From the NCBI RefSeq assembly GCF_030052815.1, contig NC_079495.1, positions 35,025,987 through 35,089,986 of the forward strand: a stretch of DNA of 64,000 nt, written 5' to 3'. The notes beneath the pieces are model-generated. The model was given only the letters and a program-made list of their open reading frames with translations, was not told the DNA's origin and made no database searches. Of this stretch, positions 23,532-35,858 are shown piece by piece. The translations under genes were made by a program, and so were the position numbers. How positions within the stretch are numbered: the stretch's first letter is position 1; each line of letters opens with the position of its first letter. The DNA is from Hevea brasiliensis (lineage: Eukaryota > Streptophyta > Magnoliopsida > Malpighiales > Euphorbiaceae).

Positions 23532-24299
23532 TGTAACACCCCTATATTCGGTAGTGCATTCTACTGTTCTAGTGACCAGTGTTGTCCTGACAGCTAGGAT
23601 GCCTAGAACTACACTTAGATATGGGTGACGAGACATAAAATAATGAAATACAAGAAAAGAAAATACAAGAAAAATAAAGGAAAAATAATAGTAATGAAAT
23701 GTAACCAACTTAAACGAGCCGAGAACCATAGCGATGGATGACCGCACTGGGAAGTTGCGGCGTGGAGCGTTGACTAGCCCTGGACCGCGAGGAACCCTGA
23801 AAAATATTTTTAAGACTTAAATAAACATCTATTGAAGTATAAATATCATTAGAAATATCAAAGAAAAATTAATTAATTAGTACAAAGAAAGACGAAAATG
23901 ACAAAACTCGGTGTTACCGAAAAATTGGGAATGTAATACGAATAGGGGTATTATGGTCATTTGACATCCCGAGTTGCCTTTTGACCTAAATTTCCATTAA
24001 AAATAAATAATATTAAACTTTGAAAATACCATAAGAAATTAAAATGAGATACAAGTGTGGTGGCCAAATTGTAAAAATTGGAAAGTTTAACATTAAAATA
24101 GATTTTTAATCAATTAGTGCTCCACTAACATCACTTAAGTGGACAGCCAACTCCACTAACTCCATCTTCTTCTTCTTCTTCTTCTACATTCTTCTCCAAG
24201 CCAAACCAAATTCTTTCAAAAATTCTTCCATGGCCGCACCATACCACAAGCTCCATCTACCATGATTAAGCCATGGTTTCTTGCAAATTTCTTCATTAA

Positions 24300-27200
24300 T
24301 GTAACACCCCTATGTTCGGTAGTGCGTTCTATTGTTCCGGTGATCAGAGTTGTCCGGACAGCTAGGATGCCTAGAACTACACTTAGATATTGATGAGGAG
24401 ACATAAAATAATGAAATACAAGAAAAGAAAATACAAGAAAAGCAAAGGAAAAATAATAGCAAAGAAATGTAACCAAGTTAAGCGAGCCGAGAACCCTGGC
24501 GATGGGTGACCGCACCGGGAAGTCACGGCGTGGACCGTTGACTAGCCCTGGACCGACTTAAATATACCCCTATGGAAGTATAAATGTCATTAGAAATATC
24601 AAAGAACAATTAATTAATTAGTACAAAGAAAAGTGAGAAATCAAAAAACGGACAAAACCCGGTGTTACCGAAAAATCGGGAATACAACCCAAACAGGGGC
24701 ATTGTGGTCATTTGACACCCTGAGTTGCCTTTTGACCTCAATGTCCATTAAAAATAAATAATATAACACTTTAGAAATGACATGAAAAATTAAATTGAGA
24801 TACATTATGTAAATAGTAAAAGATTAGTGGCAAATGAGCAAAATTAAGAAAATTAAGATTTATGACTTATTTAACCAAGTTAGTGCTCCACTAGTGACCT
24901 CTTAAGGGACCCATATTAAGCATTAGTGGACTGAAACTACCATCTTCAACCTCCCAAACCAGAACCAGCCGAATTCTTCTTTTTCTCTCAAGTTCCTCCA
25001 TGGCCATCCATGGCCAAGCTCCATGCATGCATGAAGTAAGCCAATTTCTTCCTAAGTTCCTTCATCAAAGTTAGTCTACACCACTTGGGCAGTAGATTGG
25101 CAGCAAGAAGACCAAGTTTTGGAGAGATTTTGAAGAGTTTCCAAAGTGGTAAGTTTGTGTTTTTGGTTAGTGCTTCATTAAAGTTAGTAAGGAGGTTATG
25201 GGTACTTGAATTGTGGAAAGAATTTTGGAGTTTAATGTTCTAAGGGAGATGTTTATTTTTGGCAGCCATGGAAACTACTTGAGGGCAGTTTATTCTTGCT
25301 TGTAAATGGTAGATTAAAGGGTTGATTATGTGTTTATATGTGTAGGAATAAATTGGGTAATGTATACTAAGTATATTGTGATTGTGTATTTGAATTTGGA
25401 AGCTTGGAAATTAATGGAGTGTGATGTATGAATTGGCAGCTTGCATTGTGAACCAAAAAAATGTTATTTCATGGGTTGGTTTATGAAATTACATGGTTGA
25501 ATTATGGTGCTTGCTATGGCAGATTGTATATGTGTACAAGGGTTTGAGTTTAGGCATGTAAATGAGCTTGTTATGCAGTTAAATTGTGTGTAAATTGAAG
25601 TTGGTAAATTCTGGACTATAATGTGCATATTGAATGTGATTGTAAGCTACCAAAATGATCAACAATATGTGGTAAAATATGTTTAGGTTATGGTACAAAC
25701 CAGAAATGGGCATGAATGTGGAGTTTGGTAGGTGTTAAAAGTGATCTTTGATGAGTATGAACAAAATGCAATAGGGCAGTTTGTGTTTTGGGCCTAGAAC
25801 CTTAAGAGTGTGGCTCCAATTGGTATGAGACCAATTGGAGGTAAAACTAGGCACAAAATGTGCCAACTTTCATGAAGGAAGCTTGCCAAAATTCTGCTTG
25901 CAAGGTAGCTTGAAAAATGACCAAATCCGGATTAAGTGCAATTGAGGCCTGAAAATTGACCATTTGGGCAGCAGTTAGTGTTTAGGCCATAGCTCACTCA
26001 AAACAGGTCGAATTGACCTGAAATTTTAACCATGAATAGTTAAGACCCATATCTACAAGTCTTATGAAGACACCAAAGCCCAGAAATGACCATAAGCAAG
26101 TCAAATAGCTTGCACAAGTTCGGGTCCAAAAACTGGCCGAACCTAAAATGACCTAAAATGACCTAAAGTGACCAATTTTGATGCACTTTGACCAGCAATA
26201 GTAAAATGACCATAACTTGGTCTACATAACTCAGAATGACCTGAAATTTTGCCCCGCGTTCCATAAGACATAGATCTACAAGTTTTTAGTTTTGATCAAA
26301 ACCCGAAAACTGAGAGAACTAGGTTGTCCGGCTAGGTCAAACTAGTATCCCGGAATCCAGCAAATTGCAAGAAAATGCAGTATACACGGAAATGAACTTG
26401 GTAACATGTACCAACCCTAAAAGACTATCGAATGTGATATGTTAGTAACATTAAAACCTAAATTACCTAGAATGCACCGAGGGTCGACATATTAGGTTGT
26501 TTAAGCAAATACTAGCATTCAGTGGATTACTTATCAAACATTATCGTTAGAGACAGTTTAATTAAGTACTGAAACACTTCAAATTGTGTTTCTCAGTTAG
26601 CAAAGACTCAGGGAAGGGGAAGGAAACACTGAGTCAAGGCCAGGAGACAGTTATCAGAGGTTTGTGCACAACGGCTATTTCTTTTGAATTTTTCAATTGA
26701 AATGAATTATGACTATTATACATTATTATTTTAAATTGTGTTTGTGCACAATAGCTATTCCTTTTGAAATTTTCAATTGAAATAAATTATGACTATTTGT
26801 ATATTATAGTTTTCAATTATGGAAATGTGTTTAAATGGATACTTATTGCTTGAAAAGCATTGTAAATGGTTTGAAACTGTGGAAAAATTGATTTAGTGTG
26901 ATTTGTGAAAATTTGAAATTAATTATGAATTGTGTTGCCATTTTGTGAATGAATTTATGACTTTAGAAATTTATTGGATTCTCACGAATCATTTGAATAA
27001 AATGTTTGGAATTGATTTTGTGTTCACACTTAGCATGACAGTATCATATCATTCCTTCTCCATTTATGGGGTTGTGATCATTTATTTTCCTTCTCCATTT
27101 ATGGAGTCGTGATCGTTTATTTTTCTCCCTCTCTGGTTTACCAGTTGAGGTGATCGGATGAGTACTCATTATATAGCTAGCTCCCTTCCTCATTGATTTC

Positions 27201-28271
27201 GATTAGTGGGGTTGTGATTGCTTTGTCGTGGTGTACAACGCGGCATTGATCGGAAATTTTGTGTCATGGCTTAAGTTGTGAATGAATTGGCAACACTGTA
27301 TTCTTAAATTATTCGACTAAATTGTGTTATTATGCGATTTGATAATTTGTGAAATGGAGTTTAAATTCTTATTGACATTCACTGTCTTTTAAATTTAACC
27401 ATGTTTTGACTATTGAGATTTATTGTGATATTGTGAATTGGAGTTTAAATTCTTATTGACATTCACTGTCTTTTGAATTTAACTATGTTTTGATTACTGA
27501 GATTTAATGTGATATTGTGCTAAATTCCTTATGACACTCATTGTCTTGAATTTAACTACGGTTTTATGTATCCATCATTTATATGATTTATGAAATTTGA
27601 TTTAAAGTTGTATTTGTTAATGTTGTGCACCACTGTGACATTGTCTCAACGATAGCTTTCCATTGCTGTCGCAGGTAGACAGACGGACAGGGCAGTAGAC
27701 TAGGCTGCTAGTGCATTCAGCGAGAGATCATCGGGTATATTGAGTATACCACATTTTGCATTTTGTACTGTAATGTATGTTAACTATATGTATATATTAT
27801 TTTTGGTTTTGAGCAGTTGTAAATTCAAATTGTACATTGAAGTTGTAAAATAATTATGAGTTATTTTGGCTTGTAAAAATTATATTATATTCTTATATCT
27901 CAGTCTTTAAAAAATCACTGTGGATTTGAGTTGAGAAATATGTTGTGTTGAGAAATATGTTGGAGTTGAGATTTGGAAAAATATTGAAGTGCTTTTTACA
28001 AGTTTTCTGAAGAACTGTTTTATCCAAAATACAGATGGCACTCTGCCATAATTTTTACAGAAATTCCAAATAATTCAAATGTGTTAGTTCTATCACTTCA
28101 GTTCAAAAAGGTTTTTAACACCTGTAAATAGTGCTCACCATTGTAAAAGAAGTAAGAAAAGTTTTAAAATCCCTTGTAGTGTATTTAATGGGTTATCAGT
28201 AGACGAAGTTGGTAATTCATTAGGTATACTACGGGATCATGTTATGCCTTACAGAGGGGTAGGGTGTGACA
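24300..28271 (+). mobile_element. Solo gypsy LTR S2, 3,972 bp, inside S1
   Basis: Starts TGTAACACCCCTATGTTCGG, ends GGTAGGGTGTGACA, and is flanked by ATTAA on both sides (24295-24299 and 28272-28276). It is the same family as S1. It includes local tandem duplications: a copy pair built on GTTTGTGCACAA near 26660 and 26740, a copy pair built on TTCTTATTGACATTCACTGT near 27366 and 27450, and a TTCTCCATTTATGG pair near 27056. No gene seen. Confidence 0.9.
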
Positions 28272-30255
28272 ATTAAAAGTGGTGTATACCTCTTGGGCAG
28301 ATTATTGGGAGCAAGAAAGTTAAGTTTTGGTGAGTTTTTGAAGAACTTCAAAAGTGGTAAGTGAGTGTTTTCAATTCTTGTTTCATTAAAAGTGTAACCA
28401 AGGTTGTGGGTAATTGATTTATGAAGAATTTTTGAAGTTTGATGTTTTAATGGAGATGTACATTTTGGCAGCCATGGAAATTCTGTATATGTAGCTTGTT
28501 TTTACTTGTTTATGGTTTTCTAAGATGTTGTTATTGATGGCAACATGGATATGTGTATAATGGTTTGAATTGGACATGTAAATGAGGTATGTCATGTGGT
28601 TAATTGTTGTAATTGGACTTGGAAAAATTCTGAGTTATAATGTGTTTGTTGAGAGTTGTTACAAGCTGCCAAAATGACAAAAAATGTGAAGTAAAGTGTG
28701 TTAATGTTATGGTACAAACCAGAATTGGCATGGAAGAATTAATTTGGTAAGTGTTGATGTGTAATTAGTAAGGATAAACAATGTGTAATAGGGCAGTGTA
28801 CATTTTGGCTTAGAACCTTAAGTGTGTGACTCCAATTGGTATGAGACCAATTGGAGGTGAAACTAGGCACAAAATGTGCCAACTTTCATGAAGGAAGCAT
28901 ACCAAAATTCTGCCTAGAAGGTGACTTGAAAAATGACCAAATCCAGATTAGTGACTTAAAAGCCTGAAAATTGACCATTTGGGCAATAGTTAGTGTTTTG
29001 GCCATAACTCATTCAAAACAGGTCCAAATGACCTGAAATTTTTACCATTAATATTTTAGACATATATCTACAATTCTTATGAAGACACCAAAGCCCAGAA
29101 ATGGCTAAAACCAAGCCAAATAGCTTGCACAAGTTCAGGTCCAAAAACTGGCCGAACCAAAAGTGACTTAAAAATGACCTAAAGTTATCATTTTGGTGCA
29201 TTCTGTCCAGCATTGGTAAATTGACCATAACTTGGTCTACACAACTCATAATGACCTGAAATTTTGCTCCGCGTGCAATAAGACATTGACCTACAAGTTT
29301 GTAGTTTGGACCGAAACCCGAAAACCAAGGGAACTAGGTCATCCTGCTAGGTCAAATTAGTAGACTAAAATCTAGCAAATTGTAATAAAATGCAATACAC
29401 TTGAAAATGAATTTGGTGACATATACCAACACTAAAGGGCTATAAAATGTGACATATTGGTAACATTGGAATTGACTCACTTAGAGTGCATCAAGGGTCA
29501 ACATTATAAGTTGACTAATGAAATGAATTGAAGGGAATAGTACCAAGAAAATTTAGATATTGGATTTTATGGTTGGAAACAAATTCATTGAGCATTGAAA
29601 CACTTTAAATTGTGTGTTTCAGTTGATAAGGATATTGAGAAGCATAAAGAACATTGATTCAAGGCCTAAGAGAGACTCAAATTAGGTTTGTGCACAATTA
29701 GTTTTTAACTGATTTTATTCTGAATATTTCATATGATTAAATGACATATTTTCTTATGTATTATGTTTAACAAGCATTGGATTTAATTCAATGATTATTG
29801 AAATTGTTATAGTATGTATGAATTTAGCTTTGTGAAATGGTATTTCCATAAGTATTAAGCATTGTTGTGGATTGAATAAATTATGTTTTGGAAAATTGTG
29901 ATAGAACATGTTTTGAATTGTGATGGGCAATTTGCAAGGAAAAATGCAAAATTATGACTTGAATTGTGATGAGCATAAAAATTATTGGATATTGGAATTG
30001 ACTTTGAATCGAATGGTATTGTGATTTATGCTCACTAAAAGGATTGTGACATTGTTTTATATCTCACTATAGATGCTTGACTAGGTTATTACCCGTCTCT
30101 CTCATTTGTTGAGAAGACAATGGAGTTAGTTGTGTTTTGATTACCATGGTACATGCACAGGCTTAGATTCTCCTCTTATTAGAGGTTAGATCTAAGTTTT
30201 TTTATGTTATGGCCCTTTTGAAAGATTCATTATTGTGATGTGTACTGTGCACGAT

Positions 30256-30324
30256 GATTCGACCTCCTCGACCATAGGGAGTTAGAATCCGATTCGACCT
30301 CCCCGACCATCGGGAGTTAGAATC
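30256..30324 (+). repeat. Two tandem 34-base hairpin units in S1
   Basis: Each unit runs from GATTC to GAATC (inverted ends) and has an inner CTCC...GGGAG pair. In the second unit CCCGA-CCA-TCGGG is a perfect stem. Units lie at 30256-30289 and 30291-30324. S2 lacks them. A copy in the duplicated block lies near 38240-38308. Confidence 0.6.
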
Positions 30325-31276
30325 ACCCCGAAGATGGCCCTTGCGGAATAGTCTTGCATAGTTAGTGAGATAAAGAATGGTTTGAATAGTAAAGAATTGT
30401 GATTTCAATTATAATTTATGTATAATTGATTTTTTTGGAATTACCTTAAATGTTTGGTTCTGATTTGATAAATTGAATTTCGTGATCAAAGTCATTTCAT
30501 ACAAATGATTGTGTTATTGGCAATGAATAATTTGATTTTTGGAATTTGATGAGTATCCTGATTTCCAAATTATTTGCTGTAATTTTGCTAAGGTATATTG
30601 AACTATGTTTTAAGTTATAGTTGTGCATCACTAAGTTTACCACTCAGCGATAGCTTTGTATGCTATCGTAGGTGAAAAGAGCATAGAGCAATTGAGTAAG
30701 CTTCTTTGAAGAGACATTCAGATCAACTCCAGGTATATCATAGGTATATCCATGTACATAGGTTTTGATGTATGTATGCAATAATATGTATGTAAATTAT
30801 TTGAGCAGTTGTATAAAAACTCTTGTAAAATATTTTCGTATGTAATTAAATGTAAATTATTGTAAATGTAAATTTGAGATTTCATTTACTTGAATAGTTT
30901 TGTAATATAAATTTTGAGTCTTGTAATCAATGAAATGTTTCTTTATGATGAGATTGGTTTGAAAATGAATTGATTGTTTATTGAGATTTGAATTGTGAAT
31001 TGAAATGAAGTTATTGGAGTTGTATTTGAGATAACATATTTGGAGTATTTTATTTTGCAGGATTGAAGAAATGTTTTCTCAAAATACAGCAAGCACTTTG
31101 CTGAAATTTTGAAAAAATTTTATAACACCAGATTTTAATCGATGATTTAAATTTCACGAAAATTATTTTAAAATCCCTTGTAGTATATCTAATGGGTTAT
31201 CGGTAGGCGAAGTACGGTAATTCATTAGGTGTACTACGGGATCATGTTACATCTTACAGGGGAGTAGGGTGTGACA

Positions 31277-32099
31277 CACATCATTGCATACATCAAACTT
31301 CCAATAGCCGAAGCATATGGAATCCTAGCCATTTTATCTCTTTCTTCAGGTGTTTTTGGAGACATCTCTTTTGAAAGGTGGATACCATGTCTCACTGGTA
31401 ACAATCCTCTCTTGGAATCAAGAATGTCAAACCTCTTTAACACCTTTTCCAAGTATAGACTTTGGGATAAACTAATTATTCTTTTCGCTCTATCTCTATA
31501 GATGCGAATTCCAATAATATAGGTTACCTCCCCTAAGTCTTTCATGGAGAATGTATTTGACAACCATATCTTTACAGCTGTCAACATACCTATGTCATTA
31601 CCTATCAACAGAATATCATCCACATATAAGATAAGGAAAGTAATAGCACTATCACTAACCTTCTTATATACACATGGTTCATCCACATTTTTTATAAAAT
31701 CAAATGACTTAATTACTTCATCAAAATGGATGTTCCAACTCCTCGAAGCTTGTTTCAACCTATAAATGGATCGCTTTAGCTTGCATACCTTAGAACCATC
31801 TTGGGATTCAAAACTCCTAGGTTGTTCCATGAAAATGTTTTCTTCAATGTATCCATTGAGAAAAGCTATTTTGACATCCATCTGCCAAATCTCATAATCA
31901 TAGTATGCAGCTATTGCTAATAGAATCCTAATTAATTTAAGCATGGCAACAAGCGAGAAAATCTCCTTATAGTCGATTCCTTGCCTTTGGAGAAACCCTT
32001 TCCCTACTAGCCTTGCTTTATAGGTCTTTACCTTTCCGTTAAAACTAATTTTCTTCTTAAAAATCTATTTATTCCCTATAGGTACAATACCTTCAGGTG
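31277..32099 (-). pseudogene. Reverse transcriptase part of C3
   Basis: Open from 31944 leftwards, with QMDVKIAFLNG, SIYRLKQASRSW and the catalytic LYVDDILL, then GLSQ-like ISLSQSLYLEK without a stop, and the RNase H linker up to SLMYAMMC, where S1 begins. Right of 31944 the RT N-terminus has changes (a stop near 32066). It ends at PEG (CTTCAGGTG), where O1 is inserted. Confidence 0.8.
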
Positions 32100-35000
32100 T
32101 GTCGACACCATATTTTGGCCGACCCCTAGAATCAATAAAAATTCTTCTTTGAACAGCTAATCACGTTTCCGATCCCTCTTTGATAGGCGGTCACATTTCC
32201 GATCTCTCCTCACAAAGAATTGAATCAATGCTAAGTCCTCACATTCATTAAAGCCTCGCCGATCTCTCAAATCATTTACCGACCTCTCAAACCCGTTGTC
32301 GAATTTCCGGACCTGTCGAGTATATTCCTGATCTCTGTTGATAAAATGAACTGACAATAGATCTTTTCCTACCTGTTTTATTACCGACCTCCTTTCCAAA
32401 TGTTTAAGAGCTAAAGTTTTGGTTCGATTTAATGAGGATTCAGATCTTAAGTGTTCGAGTTAAATTTTCAATCAAGTTCCTTCAAAGATTTCTTCCCTAC
32501 CGATCTCGTGATTAAATTACTTTCCGATCTATTATACTTATAATAATAATCGCATTTAGTTTTCGATTTGCTGTGCTCATACAATCAAATACTCAGACAA
32601 ACAATGGTTTAAAATTTTCCAATCACAACCATTCATTGAACAAAGAGGCATTTCATTTTATATCATAATTTGTACAAGTTATTCGGTGGGGATCACCCCA
32701 CTGATCTACATTCGCTCACTCTCTCTCTCACCTCGCTTCCTCCTCACCGTCCTCATCATCGCCCTCGGGAGCCGTCGGCCATCCAGAGAAGTCCTCTTCA
32801 GTAGCGCTCGAGTTCGCCAAGAGGTCCTTGTGAGCATTCACATAGGCTCCTATCCTGTCACCATCTCTTCGTCCTTCTCCTTAAGCTCCTCATCCTTCGC
32901 TTTAAGCTCCTCGCCTTTCTCCTTAAGCTCCTCGATGAGTTGGGCGACTGGAGCGCCTTCGTTGGCCCTGGCGCTGGACTTCTCCGAGCCCGATCCTTTC
33001 ACCAGACACGAGTCTGCTCGCCACTGTCTTCATAGTACTTTGCCCGTCCCTCAACTTGAGATATATAATCCCGAGCGGATGAGAGTTGGGATCGGAGGGA
33101 AGCCAATTCCTGATTTTTCTTCCCGATCTCTTTACCCAGACGCTGGACCTTTTCCCAAACCATGGTCTGATTCACCAGGCACTCCACATTCAGACTCATG
33201 GAGTGAGTCAAGATATCATCAAGGCCGCCGAGGATAGCCTGTCCGATCCTCCCGAAGAAAGATGGAAGACCACAAGACTTGGGCAAAACCAGTGGTTCTC
33301 CTGCATCCCGGTTCTTCTGCAAAGACTCCATTACCGTTTGGGCGCCCCGAGACGAGGTCCTCCTGAAGATTGAGAAGGCCCCCTTTCCGTGCTTGGGACA
33401 ATCGAAAGGGCCTGAGGTCGCTTCTTCCGATCTAGGAGGAGATCGGACAGCTTCAGTGGTTGGCAGATCCGAAGGTGGAGGCGGGTCCCCTTGTACTTCC
33501 CCAGGTTCACGACCAGGTGTTCGAAGCATTTCCGAACGCTTCATCTCTTTTATCTTCCGGGAGATCTCCCTTTCCTTCTTCCGCTTCCTAGAACCCTCAC
33601 CACCCGCCATACCTGCACAGAAAAGAGGTTAGTGAGATCGCTAAGGTCCTGAGAACTGAGATATAGAAAATACCAATGCCGAGGTCAGAGAGCGGAAGTT
33701 CGCGATCTCGGCCGGTGATTAGCTGCATGGTCCAATGGTGTAGTTCGCGCCACCGCATTTGGACAGAATATTTTAGAGTGGCGGCCGACTCTTGAGATCC
33801 ATCACTATTAAGCCTTCCTCTTGACTCGTGGTAATGTGTTTGAGCGAGGGCCCCGTACCACCAACTACGAGGAAAGTCCTCAAAGCAATTCTGATCTTTA
33901 CTCCTCGGAATGAAGAACCGGTTCTTCCAATTCTTAAGGGATGAGGGTAGATCGGAAAAGAGCTCGCAATGAGGCTTCACTGAAAGAACCGATGTTCGCC
34001 ATCCTTTCGCGAAGTTAGTCCGTGCAGCTCGGCCGAACACCTTAGCCGTAGGTCTGATTCCCTTAGCTCGGCATAGACCTCTAAAGCTACCAAGATCCGC
34101 CACGAGTTGGGGTGAATTTCAACAATGGATGCTCGGTGAAGTTTTAGGACCTCCTTATAGAAATCGCCTAGAGGAACCTCGCACCGCCTTTAACTTCCTC
34201 ATACACCATAACCATGTCATCCTCTTCAAAAGAATGATCGACACTAAGATCGCCATGGCACTTGATCACTCATATGAATCGTGACAAATATTGTATTCTT
34301 GAACAAACGATTGCAGATCGGATTCTCAAGAACCGACGGAAGCTCGTTTATAGGAAGGGTCTCTCTCCTTGAAGTAGGTGCAAACCTTGATGGTATGACC
34401 CGCCTCGACTGGAGCAGACCCTAGGGGTTTAGGTTGCGTGCTTGGCCCGACTACCTCTTCTTCATCTAAGACCATGAAAACTGAATGGAAGGGGGCTCGC
34501 CGCTCTCGACCTTCTGCACCGCCATTTTCAAAAGAAACAAAGAATTTAAACTAAAAAGGATCAAAGCCCTTGCCGAGTCCGATCGCGTCGGAAGAACTTG
34601 AGAAAGCGAGAACTTGAAGTTGTCAGGGGATTGAAAATGGAATGAGAGAACAACCGCTAACCCTCCCGCCCCTATTTATACTAGTCCGAGCATTTAATGC
34701 TCGCGAGGTTCTAGGCAGCGCATCAATTGGTGGGACTCGACAGCTGTTCTGACACTTCTCTCAAATATCCGAATGTTCAGAGATTGGTTAATTGGAGATC
34801 GGCATAATAAGATCACTTAAGTGTCATTCAGGTAAAGAACCAGATCGGATAACCACATTAGAGATCGGAAAAATAATCAATGCAAAAATAATAAGATGAT
34901 AACCGATAAAATAAAGCCTTTATTTTCAAAAGATCTAATACATCATTTGGGCGATCTCTAGGATCGGATTACACTAACATTGGATCACATCATTTCTGTG

Positions 35001-35845
35001 ATCTCTAGAGATCGGATTGCATTGAAAATAAAATACATCATTTGGGCGATCTCTAGGGATCGGATTATGATAAAGGTCTAATTACATCATTTGGGCGATC
35101 TCTAGAGATCTGATTACATTGAAGGATTACATCATTTGGGCGATCTCTAGAAACCGTGGAACATCCTATCTAAAAGGCCTATGTCAAAGCCTAGTCTCGT
35201 GGGTCGAATCAAAAGACGTGTTTGACCAGAGACCTACCTGACATCGGATAGATGTGCGCTTAGATGGGGTGACTATGACTCCCATGAAGATGAGAGACAT
35301 CGCCACCGATGTTACCACCAAACCGACCGTCGGAACACCCAATGTGGAAGAAAGACGCCGGAACACCCAATGCGATGAGAAGCCGAATGAACTCGCTTGA
35401 GCGACTCGAGATCGGTACAACCGAGGTCCGCAATACAGACGGTCAAATCCGGTCCTCTCACCATCGCGCTAAGGTCATTCGATCAAGGATCGTAAATTTT
35501 CACGGTGAGTAAAAGAGCCCATCTAAAAGATCAAAGCCACGCTTATAGCGTAACTTCCACCGAGCGGTAGAAACAGGTAAGTAAGAAAGGAAGAGAGGAA
35601 AGTCGATGAAGAAAATGTCTCCGCGACAGGTATATATAGGGGAAAATGAGCATTTATTGCTAGCGTAAACGGCGGGACGCCGGGAATCGAGGACAATTAA
35701 TGCTTTGACCAGACCGGACTGAGAGAAAAGAGATCGGAATAATAGATCGGAAGGTGGGAGACCAGCATGAAAGGTCGGAAAGAACATGTGAAAGAGATCG
35801 AAGAGGAGGGATCGGTAGGCAAAAAGAATAAGACAAATTCCAATA
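32100..35845 (+). repeat. O1-type LTR, left 3.7 kb, cut by the gap
   Basis: Starts TGTCGACACC directly after CTTCAGGTG of C3, exactly as at 40083, and stops at the N gap. It corresponds to 40083-43844 and 55799-59632. It holds one copy of the antisense gene, the minus-strand TATA box (34673-34680) with the GAGCATTTAATGCTC palindrome (34688-34702), and the GGGCGATCTCTAG repeats (34944-35155). Confidence 0.85.
32679..34525 (-). pseudogene. LTR-borne antisense gene, copy A (Transposase_28-like)
   Basis: Start ATG at 34525 (MAVQKVESG, then PPSIQFSWS). The domain part includes EIHPNSWRIL-like and LKNWKNRFFIPRSKDQ words, typical of the plant putative gypsy-type transposon domain (Pfam Transposase_28). 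This copy has the clearest intron, 33613-33673 on the plus strand: donor ATTG|GTATTTTC, branch-like CTAAC, acceptor TTTTCTGTGCAG|GTATGG. Splicing joins LSDLGI to GMAGGEGSRKRKK in frame. Exon 2 gives a charged coiled-coil protein ending near 32679. Several small indels break both exons, and many may be sequencing errors. Confidence 0.65.
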
Positions 35846-35858
35846 NNNNNNNNNNNNN
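35846..35858. other. Assembly gap, 13 N
   Basis: Thirteen undetermined bases. Sequence before it ends GACAAATTCCAATA, and the same word at 43831-43844 continues uninterrupted into ACCGTCG. Sequence after it starts TGGCTTGTAAAA, which matches 27867. Confidence 0.99.

Larger units (their letters stand above)
23532..31276 (+). mobile_element. Solo gypsy LTR S1, about 3.77 kb, interrupted by S2
   Basis: Starts TGTAACACCCCTATATTCGG and ends AGTAGGGTGTGACA, flanked by CACAT on both sides (23527-23531 and 31277-31281). Removing S2 leaves 768 + 3000 bases that align along the whole of S2, with no primer site, polypurine tract or coding region, so it is a single LTR left after LTR-LTR recombination. 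The last 190 bases hold a hairpin (31087-31103) and the terminal TAGGGTGTGACA. Confidence 0.88.
20883..32099 (-). mobile_element. Ty1/copia element C3, left part, interrupted by S1
   Basis: C3 reads right to left. Present are the 3' LTR (20883-22966), the polypurine tract, RNase H (23151-23531) and, after the 7.7-kb S1/S2 insertion, RT (31277-32099). The S1 insertion has a perfect CACAT target duplication, and joining the flanks restores a continuous copia sequence. At 32100 C3 is cut by the LTR of O1. Its integrase, gag and 5' LTR do not reappear right of O1. The RT part is present a second time at 39260-40082 because of the duplicated block. Confidence 0.85.
27867..35845. repeat. Duplicated block, copy 1
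   Basis: Contains the last 405 bases of S2, the right part of S1, the C3 RT fragment and 3.7 kb of O1 LTR. It aligns end to end with 35859-43844, with scattered substitutions in the left part and more small indels in the O1 LTR part. It stops exactly at the N gap. Confidence 0.92.
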
